From the NCBI GenBank assembly GCA_002633005.1, contig NMRA01000226.1, forward strand, positions 487,004 to 551,003: a stretch of DNA of 64,000 nt, given 5' to 3'. The position numbers and the translations under genes are program-made. This DNA comes from Phoronis australis (lineage: Eukaryota > Phoronida > Phoronidae). A model generated the notes under the pieces. It was not told the origin of the DNA and made no database searches. It saw only the letters and a program-made list of their open reading frames with translations. Each line of letters begins with the position of its first letter. The first letter of the stretch is position 1. Of the stretch, positions 23,653 to 35,027 are shown piece by piece.

Positions 23653-24252
23653 CATGACGATCAAGAGAAAAGCAATATTGAGTTGAAAATATATATTTGC
23701 TGACGAACGGTGTAAAGAGGAAATTATTGTTTCGAAGTTTGCGTGTTTTTTAACGTCAAGGCATGTTTTGTAAATTGCTTATGATGTCAATTAAATAAAA
23801 ATCTATTTGGAATTTCCGTTGAGGATTTTGCTAGTTTGAATCTACTAAACGTCATACTCACTGCCCTTTGGATGTTAGAAGTGATAATTCACTGTCATCA
23901 ACTATATAGTTTTGTATTTGTACTTCTTTATTTTTCTGCCTTTCTTCGTGTTATTTTAGCGTAATGTCAATCTTATAATACCACATTTCAAATCCAACCA
24001 TCGAGGCTACACTCACACCGTTTTGGGATATGTCACGTGATTACGCACCAGCAGTGGTAATCCCTCAACCATAAACTCCGCCATGACACTTGCGTACGTA
24101 TGTCGACTTTTCCTTTGTTTCGCAGAAATAAGTCTAGATTTCGAAAGAAATGTGGCTCGACAGATGACACTAACACAAAAGAAACTGTTAGGAAAACACC
24201 AAATGTTTTCTAAATATCAACAGCATGCTGTCTATAAATATTTCGCGTCCCA
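23653..24252 (-). other. 3' flank of the DMRT gene
   Basis: Probable 3' UTR and downstream sequence of the minus-strand DMRT gene. On the minus strand an AATAAA lies at 23927-23932, about 320 bases after the stop codon, a reasonable poly(A) signal. No other feature is seen. Confidence 0.45.
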
Positions 24253-27200
24253 TCACGACAACATGATGGAGTCAATAGAAAATTTGATAGAGCTTGATTG
24301 AGTTTTGGCGAGTTTGTTTTCGGCGCGATCTGCAACATTCTCCCCATGTTCGTGCGTTACGCCATTTTGTTTAAAACTATCTTGACGGATATCAGTACAT
24401 GCTCCACTGGCAACGATAGCAGTAAAGGCGCTTTTGTGACTGATTATGTCGTTCTCAATATCCTCTGCGACGCGGCGGTGAACGTCAGTGTCAGTGTCTC
24501 GATTTGCGCTCCTGCCGGCATTAGTGCAAGCTGGGTCCTTATGGTGTCGCTTCAAATGATGCAAAGTTAGCCCGAGATCACCGGCACAGCCTTGGAACGT
24601 GAGTTCTAGCAGATTTCTATTATACGTCGGAAATACACGGTGTAAAATGTCTCTTGGAGGTACCCGACCGAACGCCGACGCTTGAGTAAGCAAGGACATT
24701 CGACTTGAGTCTTGCAAACTTGCAGCGCGTGTTCTTTCCAACATGGCAGTCTCCAAATCCTTGTCGGCGAAGCATCTCCTTTTCCGCATCCGTTCGCTCA
24801 TGACGGGCAACATAGCCCGTATAGCGTCGGCAGGTGGTAAATTTTGAAGTCGGGCTCGATACGCTGCAACGAAAAATTGCATTAAATTCGACAGAGAATT
24901 TTTTATATTGATTGTTAATTCAGACACGATTTTATCTAACAGGCCTAACGTTTAAATAGCGAGTTTCTTCTTCGTTAATCAATGTTGGCAAATGACAAAC
25001 TGTAAGTGTCCAAAAATGTGCCTACGGAATGAGTCAGCTAGAAATCAACAGCGTTTTGTACAAACTATGTGGTCTCATAGTAAAGGAAATAAATAAATTT
25101 TCTCAAGGCTAATGTCAGTCATTCTGAAAACAAACCTTACTAGTAACTTACATGATTTCGCAGACTTTGTGTGACAAAATAAACAATTTTATGCATGATC
25201 TATAAAATTTTTTTGAGAGTTCGAAATCAAGACGCTTGTTTTATCCACCTCCATATGCTGGGGTCGGAACTTCAAACAAAAAAGACAAACGCTAAACGGA
25301 TTCACTCGCGTGAGGTGAAATAAAATTCTAAACGAATGACAATTCCAGTGAAATTTTACTAAACCGCATGAAAGGTTTACACGTACTCTGCAAAATTTGT
25401 CGTGACAATGTGTGTTGTTGAAGGTTACGAAGATTGCGTTGAAGAGCCTTTCTTTGTTGCAATACTTCCGCCGCGTCCCGAACTTTGTCGGTGTTGGACG
25501 AGTCCACGGACGATTGTTGCCTGTAACGAAGCCAGATAATTATAAAAACGGAATTGGAAATTTGTTTTTACATGACCACAATACTAAGAAAATGTAAGAT
25601 CTGAAAAATATGTAATTAATTTAAAATATCGTAAGAATACCATTGATAATCAAATTCTTCTGTAGGGATTTCAAGCATTTTTGCTCACAAAGCCTCTTAA
25701 ATTGCCAGACAGATTTCCACCTTTTTATTGGATATCATGCCAAAGTATAATAATTGTAGACTGACTAAGATACTATGGTTAATGTTATAGATGCATTTCT
25801 CCATAATTTGAGTTTAACAAACATTTTCTCAATTTAGAATATGGAATAACGGAAAAATACTAGTTCTCTAGTGAAAAGTACAATTGTGAACAGCAGATAT
25901 AATTACTAAAGCCGGTTTTGCTAGTTTCAAAATTTGTTTTATTTGCCTTACATGTCTGTTATCTGCTCAGTCAATTCATTTCTATCACTAAGTTTACAAA
26001 AATTGTTAACGAAAACTTGTTTAAAATAAAAGAAGGATTTAATTCACGTTCCTACTTGGTAATTCACAATGAAGTTTTGGGACAATTTTAGTCAATTCTT
26101 GTTACTAAAATTTCAACTAATAAATTAAAAACTAAAGATTAAAGAATATGAACAATGGTAAGTTTTGGCACTACTCTATGTGTTACTAACGGGGCATTAT
26201 CGGTTTAACGGCCAAAGAAACGCATTTTAGGATTGTTGTAGGGTGGGATAGGCTTCTTCGGGTTTTGAGCTTGCAGAAATTAACTGCTGTGAACACCCCT
26301 AAACTACTCTGCCGTTTGTCATGTTGCATTCAGCTCCGCCAGCTAAGCGTTAGACTGCGACTGTGAGGGCTGTAGGATCGATTCCGGGCACTGATGCTGA
26401 TCTCAGAAAATCACCTTTCTTGCCGATAGCGTCCCTTAAATTCGCGCCTATTACTAAGGTAATAAGATTGGTAGCGTCACATTGTGTTAAAACTTGGGGT
26501 TTAATTCAAGTAGACACTTGGGAAATCGCAGTACGATTTTTTAAATAATTTTCAGATATTCTTGCTACTTGAATCTGATTAAACTCAGGATCAAGCAGTG
26601 GAGAGTGACAAAGGGTGTGTTTCGTGAAAAATGACGTAAGACTTAACACATTATTTCGGTATTACGCTCCCCCTTCCCGGCTGCTGAATAAAGGTTTGGT
26701 CGAGTAATTCTGAGCGCATCAAAGTCTAGAAATAATTCATAGAAATTATCCCAGTAGCTGGCAGTTATGTGTATATTTTGAGAGACTGCATTTTTGCTCA
26801 AGTGAGATATGATTACTTTTCAGAAATGCTTGTGTGGAGCGCAAGACTAAATTTGTGACTTGAGTCGTAGGTCACCTTTCATGAAACTAAGCCCATGTTT
26901 GCATCACAGGCTTGTTGCAATATACATTTCTAACGTAAAAAAGAAATGTAATTAAATAAGAGTTAAGCAGGTGATTTGACTGACCATCATTAGCATTTTT
27001 GTAAACTTATGCACGTATTCTAATCATATCATGCGTTACTATAGCAAACTGCGCATGCTAAAATAATCAAAAATGTAGCAGGCTATGAACCGAAACCGTT
27101 TTTGACGTTAATCACAAATTTGACGTTTTAAAAACTAGCATCGGAATACTTCTCGTGTTCCAACACGAGATGGAAAATTAGGGCTTTGTTTGCTTCCACA

Positions 27201-27664
27201 ATTAAATATTCCGACATAAGTTGAAAATAACAAGACCGTCAACCATCCAAACTCGAGTTGTTGGACATCCTGTTTGATGCGTAATTTGGTCAAATTTTAA
27301 TGTTGTTGTTCTCTTTCAACTTCGCCCGAAGACGACATACAGAAGATATCGAAAGGTTGTTTACTCGCAATGCTAATTTGTTCTATTTAAAGAATATTTG
27401 TTGCTTACTTCCACCTCCAGTAACTTCTTGCCTCCGGCCCCTACATGTATCTGTCAAAGTTTCTGAGACCACTCACCTTCTGAGCGCCACTTGGGCGGCC
27501 ATCACACGTTGGCGCTCCACCACCAACAGGCAGTTTGGACACCCGCAGTCCCTCCAGCGACAGAATCGCTTGTGACCCTTCAGACAGGACACGACGCCAT
27601 GGTTACGACAGCGTGCACATTTGGGAGTTCGTAATGCTCTTTTAATTCCCTTACTGTCACCCAT
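24253..27664 (-). CDS. DMRT2: DMRT2-type DM-domain transcription factor
   Basis: A doublesex/mab-3-related DNA-binding factor. Exons on the minus strand are 27664-27477, 25520-25387 and 24863-24253; junctions are GT-AG with matching phases, giving 933 nt or 310 aa. The DM domain, about residues 13-60, has all zinc ligands (C16, C19, H22, H31, C35, C40, C42, C45) and the recognition-helix sequence [18 protein letters not shown]. Two traits point to DMRT2/dmrt11[21 protein letters not shown] inside the DM domain, and [17 protein letters not shown] at 129-145. A segment at 177-211 ([10 protein letters not shown]...[11 protein letters not shown]) resembles the DMA domain known from DMRT3/4/5 proteins. 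The start at 27664 follows an in-frame stop 24 nt upstream, but CTCTTAG there could also be an acceptor for an upstream exon, so the N-terminus is less sure. DMRT2 proteins act in mesoderm and somite patterning in vertebrates. Confidence 0.9.
24864..25386 (-). other. DMRT intron 2
   Basis: AT-rich intron between the second and third coding exons, bounded by CAGA|GTACGT and TTGCAG|CG on the minus strand. No repeat or element is seen. Confidence 0.7.
26330..26395 (+). repeat. tRNA-like relic, possibly a SINE head
   Basis: Contains CAGCTCCGCCAGCTAAGCG, resembling a D-arm, then GTTAGACTGCGACTGTGAGG and a good B-box GGATCGATTCC. The acceptor stem is not convincing and no CCA-like end is present, so this looks like a tRNA-derived SINE or pseudogene and not a working tRNA. 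Confidence 0.35.
26730..26908 (+). repeat. Dispersed repeat, copy 1
   Basis: Shares AATAATTC, ATTTTTGCTCAAGTGAGAT, TTTTCAGAAAT and GTGGAGC in order with 48575-48757, in the same orientation. Similarity is partial, as in an old interspersed repeat. No coding content. Confidence 0.6.
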
Positions 27665-27825
27665 TTCCGAGTTCAAGTTCTTGTCCTAAGAGGAGTTTCG
27701 TGTCGAAATCTTCTGAGCTGTCTCGTAAACTGGAAGTGCTCGATTATTATATTCCTATGCCAAAAAACTCACTATCTTTCGTCGATGGTTTCATCCGCTT
27801 CACACAATCATATAGTATGGACGGC

Positions 27826-27866
27826 GTCACGTGACTTGAGGCTCCGCCCCTGGTAAAGGTTTATAG
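27826..27866 (-). promoter_or_regulatory. Candidate DMRT promoter: TATA, GC box, E-box
   Basis: Read on the minus strand, a TATA-like CTATAAA (27860-27866) is followed by GGGGCGGAGC (27841-27850) and the palindrome GTCACGTGAC (27826-27835), an E-box of the bHLH/USF type. Transcription from this TATA would begin near 27835 and give a 5' UTR of about 170 nt before the ATG at 27664. This supports a first exon without an upstream intron, but it is motif evidence only. Confidence 0.4.
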
Positions 27867-27879
27867 ATCAGGACAAGTG

Positions 27880-29274
27880 CTCAGTTGATTACATGGTAAA
27901 TTACAAGCGCAGATAGAGTCGGATCGAATGTCAGTCATTTGCAAGCGATAGCCATCGAGGGCTTGTAACGAGACGACGTTGCAGTGTGGGATAAGCGTAA
28001 TACAAGACAAAATGCTTTTTGCGGCTTATGCACTTCGCAGTCTGGTAGTGGCTTTTGCCCGGGGATACTCACTTAGACGCTTAGAAGGATCACAACTCCT
28101 TTTCCACTACGAAAGGGTGTTTTGTTCTGACAAATTTATCTACGAAAGGTTGCGTTTTCTGATTTATTTTCCTAAAAGGAGTCACTTTGGTAGTGCAAAA
28201 CTGCAACAGGTTCATTTTGTCCAGAATAACACATTTATGTAAATTCCCTTTTTCATACAAATCTACAGAAGATTTTTAGCATTTTCTACACCTAAAAAAC
28301 TTTGGTTGCAAAAGACGTACCCATTTATGACTGCATTTCATTTCTTTTCAGGCTTAATGGGTAAAAAGTTGCTGACCAAGAATCCCTTCGAAATGGAGTG
28401 TTCACGAAATTTAGATTACACTAAATAGGTGGCGCTTCTGAAACAAAACTCCACGAAATGCGACTTTTTCCTGGATGCTCCTTACAAGTGGGTCACTATT
28501 GTGGAATCCACTATCTAAACGGGTGGGTAAATTCTCCTAGAATTCCAACTGCACTTTCGTTAGCGTATAGTCGAGCAACCCCCGGTGTTTTTGTTAGAAT
28601 CTCGATAAACGCTATAACCCGGCTATAGCAATAGGTCAGTTAATTGGCATTATATCTCCAGAATAAAAAGGAATTCGTGTTTTGTGCTGTTTCCGCGTGT
28701 ATTTTGTACAGCTGACTTTTGTTTTCGTGCTTATCAAGCTTACCAACAATTAGCTTCACCAAAACAAGTTGTTTTGCAAGTCACGTCATCTTATACTGAC
28801 AGAAATGCTCATTTGAGACGCTTGCAGATAAACGTGTGAACGACATTCTTGTATTTTGCGGCACAGAGTTGAAGTAATGTTCAACCATTCAATTTTTGCA
28901 ATTCTTTCGTTGGAATAGATCATATAAATATACTTTGTAAAAACTTTTCACAAACAAAAAGCCATGGGCAAAAGGTATCTGAGCTATTTATTCAAAACAA
29001 CTGTCATAGAGACATTAAAGGAGGTGTATTTTCACAGCACTTGGTCGTTTTCTCTCCTTTCTTTGATATTCGGCATAGCGCAGCCGTCAGCTGTTGGAAT
29101 CGTGCAAAACTAAACAGCGTATTACGTCACTCAGTAAACAGTAAGTTTTGGGAACTCGGAAACAGCGAGATAATATTGTGAGAAATTTGCTGCGGCCCAG
29201 TTGTTAAAGATATTTACCTCCCACCATCTCCTGCAACGGTAATTCATATTTCGCGCAAATATAATTGCGGAAAG
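27880..29274. other. Intergenic, nothing recognised
   Basis: Upstream of the DMRT gene. Only short frames without protein resemblance are present. Confidence 0.5.
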
Positions 29275-29422
29275 CAGGGGCGGATCCAGGATTTTGAGTT
29301 GGGGAGCAGGGCACAGTATTAGCCAGGATTTTTGCCCGTCAGAGCATTCAGACCCCCGAACTGCCAAATGGAATCTGGGAGAATTTTAGGGGGGGCATGA
29401 CCCCCCTCTAAATCCGCCATTG
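29275..29422. mobile_element. MITE, family A, copy 2 (~148 bp)
   Basis: Starts CAGGGGCGGATCCAGGATTTT and ends AAATCCGCCATTG, the same termini as 14471-14865. GAAAG flanks both ends directly, again a 5-bp duplication. A run of G residues followed by CATGACCCCCC forms an internal palindrome. No coding capacity. Confidence 0.75.
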
Positions 29423-32400
29423 GAAAGTGTCATTTTTGGTTTTTTAAAGGCTACTTACTTTGATGTAAATAATCGGAACTTTGTCAAATGACATTCACAT
29501 AGTTCACATTACGCCAATAATAGAGTAAAATTTTGTTGAAAAATTTCCCGAAGTAAATTTTCTTTTCGCCGTTTCATTTTGAGTTTTACACGTAAAGAAT
29601 TACCGGATACTACCAGCTATCTTACTTGATTGGACTTTTAAGAAATCCTTTTTCTGCGTCACTTGAAATATTCTTGTTGGCAAATTTAGTTCAAACCAAA
29701 TAGCCCAATGGTCCAGTAAAGTACCTGCATTGCTTTGTTATCTTGAGGGATTACTTTCTTTGCTATTTTTGAATGATTTTCCGACAGATGTTACTGAAGC
29801 GCGTGTTTACCCTGGTCTACAAGAAATGTCGTTATCATCGGGGACACTCGTGTATTCCTATGGCAAAGATTTGTTTGTAAAACTCGCATAAATCGAGAGA
29901 TGTTTATCCGAGTAAAGCAAAATTTGACTTCCGTGGAGAGCCAAGGGCACGAACTATAACAATTTGTACAGCGGAACTTTTCTCCATTTAAGCGAAAATC
30001 ACGCTTATTTATGTCCGACTTAGGCGAGCTTTATTGTATCTAGTGATTTGTGTTACTCAGAAGACACAAAAGATGAGTAAAGCTTCTGTAGTTTCCCACA
30101 GCTGTGCAATGCTCACATCCAGTCCTTTTGCGTGGTCAACTTTACTCAATCTTGTTTTTATTTTGGTTTGAGATGACAGATTTTTTACTTCCGAAAGCGT
30201 GCGGTTTCGCTTTAAAAATAATCGTCAATGAAGAAGGAAGGGCCAAAATCGTCAAAACATACCACGACGAATCGACGTTTCGCGATTAGTGTAGACCTAT
30301 GCGCCTTAACTTTTTAAAATGGGTGGAGTGGAAATTAAGCTAGGGTTTTCTGGAACCTTGTGAGCGAGTGGTTCATTTGATATCGTTCATTACTACACGG
30401 GTTTCGCTGGCATAAACTGGAACAGGTGCGCGTACACGGAGCACTTTGAACTAATTAACCATCTCGGTAGGGCCGTCGCGATCAAGGTCTATTTCAATTA
30501 CGAACTACACAGCGATCACAGCGGACAGTTGAAAATAAATCACAGTTTGTTTGATCCTCTCTCGTCATACACCAGATCAGATGTCGAGCACGTTAGTCGG
30601 ACGTGTTTCGAAGCTACGATGTTTGTCAGGTCGACGAGGACTCTTATGAATGTGAATTATTATTGAACGAGTGTTACTGAGGGATATTTTTAAGTTATAT
30701 CGATCGCTACTTCGTTAACGTCACTATTTATCTTGAGACATCCCGCTCCACACGACGTGGAGTGTAGATATATTGTTTTGACCCGTCACAAAAAAATCGA
30801 GCCATGACACAAGACAAGTCAATACACTTTGTTTTCTGTGGTTCAAGTATACCAGCTGAGGTCGGAACGAACCTGGCTCAATTTTTAAACGCTTCATTGT
30901 ACCCGTTATTTTATCCCACTTTGACTTGAACCGTTTTGACCCGACGATATATAAAAACTGCAATGTAATTACGCACTTATCCATGTCATGGTGATGTTAA
31001 CATGTTGAAGTTTCCTATTTAATACATTTCGAACTGTGTCATAATGGTAATTTGAAGCTGCATTTCGTCCTGTTTAGCTGTCTAAAAGCGAAAATCGAAT
31101 TAGGATTAGGCCTTTTATTCTCATAACATACCTATCGTAAAGGATTTTATTTGCGTTACCAACACGAGTCACAGGCAATGCGTAAATGGGCCATTTTCGA
31201 ATTCGCAATTTTGGGGTTAGCCATCTCCGATAAACTCTGAAACGTTTTCGTGCGTCGCTGATAGTTTCGGTATTCTTGTTCGTAAGGGAAGTTCAACTAG
31301 AATCCTATCGTAGTAAGGAATAGCATGAGGCCAATTTTGATCAGTGAACGTAAAAGGCGATTTTCGTTTTTTTAACCAGCAGCTAAAATAGGGCGAATTG
31401 TAGCTTAGCTCTAGTTAGAACAAAATCATAAAAAATCCGAAACTCATTGAAAATTTGCCACGTGATCTCCTACAAAGAAGACAACAGAATAATGGTGCCA
31501 GATGGAAATGGTTGACTCTAGCACTGCTATGGCGAACCAGGCTAGAATACATTCTTCTGACAGCCGTCGATCGTCCCTAAGTTCTTCATCTTTATTCTAG
31601 TCGACGGAATATTCTGAAAATAACGTTGTACATACCGCGAATATTAATTCAAAATGGTTTCACTCATGCTGTCTGTGTCGTTTGATTGTCGGCTATTGAC
31701 GCACGATAAGCTGTCAATTGCAGGCAAATGGAGGAGATAATTCTTGTTTCTTGTAGGCGGCGTTACATCGTCTTAGTAAAATAGCTTTTGAAAATCTAAA
31801 GGAATATATGTGAGTTATTTTTAATATACTGGTAATTTCTTTTACCGGAGTCATTTTTAAAATGCACTTAAACTTGTTAACGTTCACTAGACCGGCAAGG
31901 AGTGAATAGTTTGTAAGTAGGACTTTAAAGCAAATACGACTTTAAAATTACAAATTTGCAGTGAACTGTCGATTATCTTTCCCGTATATATTTTTATTTA
32001 CTTAAATATTGTCTGTTTTGTTTTAGAAATATATTCCTATAAATTTGCCATCATCATATTAATTTGATAAAATTGAATACTCCAAGCCTCACGTTTTCTC
32101 TGTTAGGTGAAATCACTTATGCTTGCAAAATGCCTAGGTAACGTGCCGCGTGGAATGTAAACAACGGGTTGGTATCTATTTTCTGGTGATTTGATACAAT
32201 TCATCCCTGAAGTCATATAATCGGAAACTACGGTCGACTAGAGATGCTAGGAATGACAGAAATTCACAGGGGCTGACAAGTGTTACTGAGTACAGTTCAC
32301 ATTTAGCTAATAACGCATATTTACAGAGGGGTGATTGGGTGTATCAATATTACGAAGAAATCTGCCACAATAAGTATCGATGTCACCCGTAATATGTAAA

Positions 32401-33365
32401 CATTGGCCCGCCACACTTATAGTCTTCGTTGAAACTAAAAGGGGGCGCGAATGCTGTCACATGCGCGATCTCGAGTCGCATATTCGTCTCGGAAAATCGA
32501 ATCCTATTGCTGCTAAACTCAAACAAAATTTGGTCAGTTTCTCTTTGAAACGTTGCCAGACCATCAATTTTTACGTTACTCCAAAATTTGAAGACGTTTT
32601 GTGGTTGATCATTTTTGAAAGTGAAAATTCATCAATTTACCTGAGACTAAAGGAACGAGGAATGGCGCCTCTCAATTCGCAATGCTAATTTTGTGAAAGC
32701 CAATACAGAAAAATATTACCAGAACTTGTTGACTCGCTCTGCAAAATAGAATCACGTTTCGCCGACCTTAGACCGGCGAGTGTATGCCAGTTTATGCGTG
32801 ACGAAGCCAGGTATACGATTTCAAATATTGCAATGTATTGAGTACCATCTAAGACCGTATACCGGCTGAACAGGATAAAAACGATTGTAATTACGTGTCT
32901 GAAGCAATCTACTTGCACTTTCTTTTCACCTATCTCGTCTTAGTACAGAATTAAGTTTAATTGTTTAGTGCATAATAACATTTAATTGTTTTCGACTAAA
33001 AATTTAAAATCCCCGAAAAGTGTGCGAGGTTCTTAATTCCCATTCGCCTTGTGAAATAAATGTGTCGATGTTTTCAATTATTTCAAATCATTTCCAAAAA
33101 TACTTTCAAGGCGTTACACGACAATTTCAAAAGTTGTTTGCTGAATGTCGAAAATGAAGTGTAACTGTTAACCAGTCGGAAATTTTTCGCCCATTATATC
33201 AAAAAAGTTTTTCTTTCAATTGCAGTGGATTTTTATGCTCAGATAGACGGTTTAATTAGTCGCACACGTCCGTATGCCCACTGAATCAAAATTTTACATG
33301 TATTATTATCGTCAGAATTAAAAGACATCGAAACATCTAAATTTTGGACACTCGGTAACAGAGCC
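29423..33365. other. Intergenic, nothing recognised
   Basis: Nearly 4 kb with no convincing exon. The few frames of 60-100 codons have no recognisable similarity and no strong splice signals around them. Confidence 0.5.
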
Positions 33366-33440
33366 TCCATCGGGTGTACCCGCTACCTTTTGATTGCTTG
33401 CCCACCACACTAACTATTGAGCTATCCAAGCTCTGCGTTT
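33366..33440 (-). repeat. tRNA-like relic on the minus strand
   Basis: On the minus strand GGATAGCTCAATAGTTAGTG resembles a tRNA D-arm and A-box, followed about 25 bases later by a small stem CGGGTACACCCG where a T-arm would be. The B-box is poor. Most likely a tRNA-derived SINE or a decayed tRNA pseudogene. Confidence 0.3.
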
Positions 33441-35027
33441 GACTGAGAGACATACAGAGGCAAGTTAACAGAACATTCGTTGTTATCCATTTGCTTCCAA
33501 TCAGTATACCCCCCCCCTTTCAAAATTAAAGTTCGCTCAGGGCGCACATGTGCAAAAACTGAAGACAAAAAGAGACATTCTGAATAATCACCCTTAGGCT
33601 TGAACTTTCTCCGATAAGAAGGCAGATACCGACCGCCTTTTAGCATGCTTGCCAACTGTCCCGCTTTTGGCGCGACTGTCCCGCTTTGCCCCACTTCCCG
33701 CCACGGCATCAAAATGACTTACGCGGCGAAATTGAAGTGTGATTTTATATTTTAGTGTTTTTCCACAGGATTTTCCCCGATTTCCCCGTTCCATTTCACA
33801 GGCACGAAAAATGCCCCTGGGGTGTCTTTGTGTGTTGCTTCGGACATTTGCACTTTGCTGTATGGCCTACATTTAGATGTCTCCGGTAATTCTGGCGAAA
33901 ACATTTCTGGAATTATTTTTTCTCTCACATCCCTAGTCTTTTCTCTGTCGCTCGTTTTGCTTGCCAACTGTCCTGACCACCTGGATACGAAATATACCGC
34001 CAACAAAATGCGTTTCCTGGAACTGCGTTCTCAAGAAAATAAATGAAAATGTCTGTTTGCTCATACATGTAGGTGCGCAGAAATGGATCTGTAATTGTTC
34101 AAGGTCAAGGCCGTTAAGTGCAGGAATGTCGCCAATGCTGACAATTAGTAGTCAGCGAAAACTGAATGCTGCTCGCAGATGAAGAATTGTAGGAGTAGGC
34201 TAAAAAGCACATTAGTTGGTTCTGGTCTATAGGCCTACTCCGACTCATTACGAAACGACCGCTCTTCGACTAAAAACACAAGTCCTCAAAAATCCAGTCC
34301 AATCCCTGTTTGCATCTCATTCCATTCCTCCCCTGAGTAAAATGTCGAAACGGGAAATCCTCAGGTTGGCGAGATCCCTAGTCAGCTGACGAGAGGGGAA
34401 CGTGTGGGTGCGAGAATGGAAGATTGGGAAGTCGGACATTAATCTGACTTTCAAACAACACAATGCAGTAGTGTTTGTCAATCGACAATTACCCTCCAAA
34501 AATTGCCATTTCGGTGAAGTATAGCTAAGGTTGGAGAAATTCGGTTAGGTCTACTATAATTTGCACTCCCTGAGGAGAATGGAGGACGTCCCCACCAGAA
34601 ACTCGTAACGTATCCAGGATTAAAAAGTGACCTTTCACGTGAAATTTTGTTGAAAAAAAAAATGATATCCAGGTTTCTGGCAGCTGCCCAAAAACTGGTA
34701 GCCGTAGAATAGGGGATACATTTTTGGCAAAGTCGAGTTAGCGCGTACCTTTCCCCTCCCGCTAATAATGTTTTTCTTCTTACGGGCCTGCACCTGGAAG
34801 TCAAATTTACAATATATAATGAATAGCAAGGACGTCTTCACCCCATCATTATTGGATCTTTTATCTTTACAGCAGGTAGAGCATGTGGCACCTTGGACTG
34901 CCACGTATGGCAACGAACTGAATGATGCCGTTCTTTAAGTAGACGTAGAAAAGAGAGCCCGGTTACGTTTACTGGCGATTTAAAAAAAATGTTTTCAGCC
35001 GACAGGAGTCAGTACATTGAGGTTAAG
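33441..35027. other. Intergenic and 3' flank of the EGF-repeat gene
   Basis: No recognised gene. The phrase CTTGCCAACTGTCC occurs twice (near 33646 and 33958), suggesting a small local duplication or repeat. No clear AATAAA is seen on the minus strand close behind the stop of the EGF gene. Confidence 0.45.

Larger units (their letters stand above)
25521..27476 (-). other. DMRT intron 1
   Basis: A ~2-kb intron bounded by AGAAG|GTGAGT and GTTACAG|GC on the minus strand. It contains a tRNA-like relic at about 26330-26395 and one copy of a repeat shared with the UBE3C region; otherwise AT-rich sequence. Confidence 0.7.

Noticed and set aside
26330-26395. Functional tRNA gene
   Set aside because: B-box is good but the acceptor stem does not pair; more likely a SINE or pseudogene.
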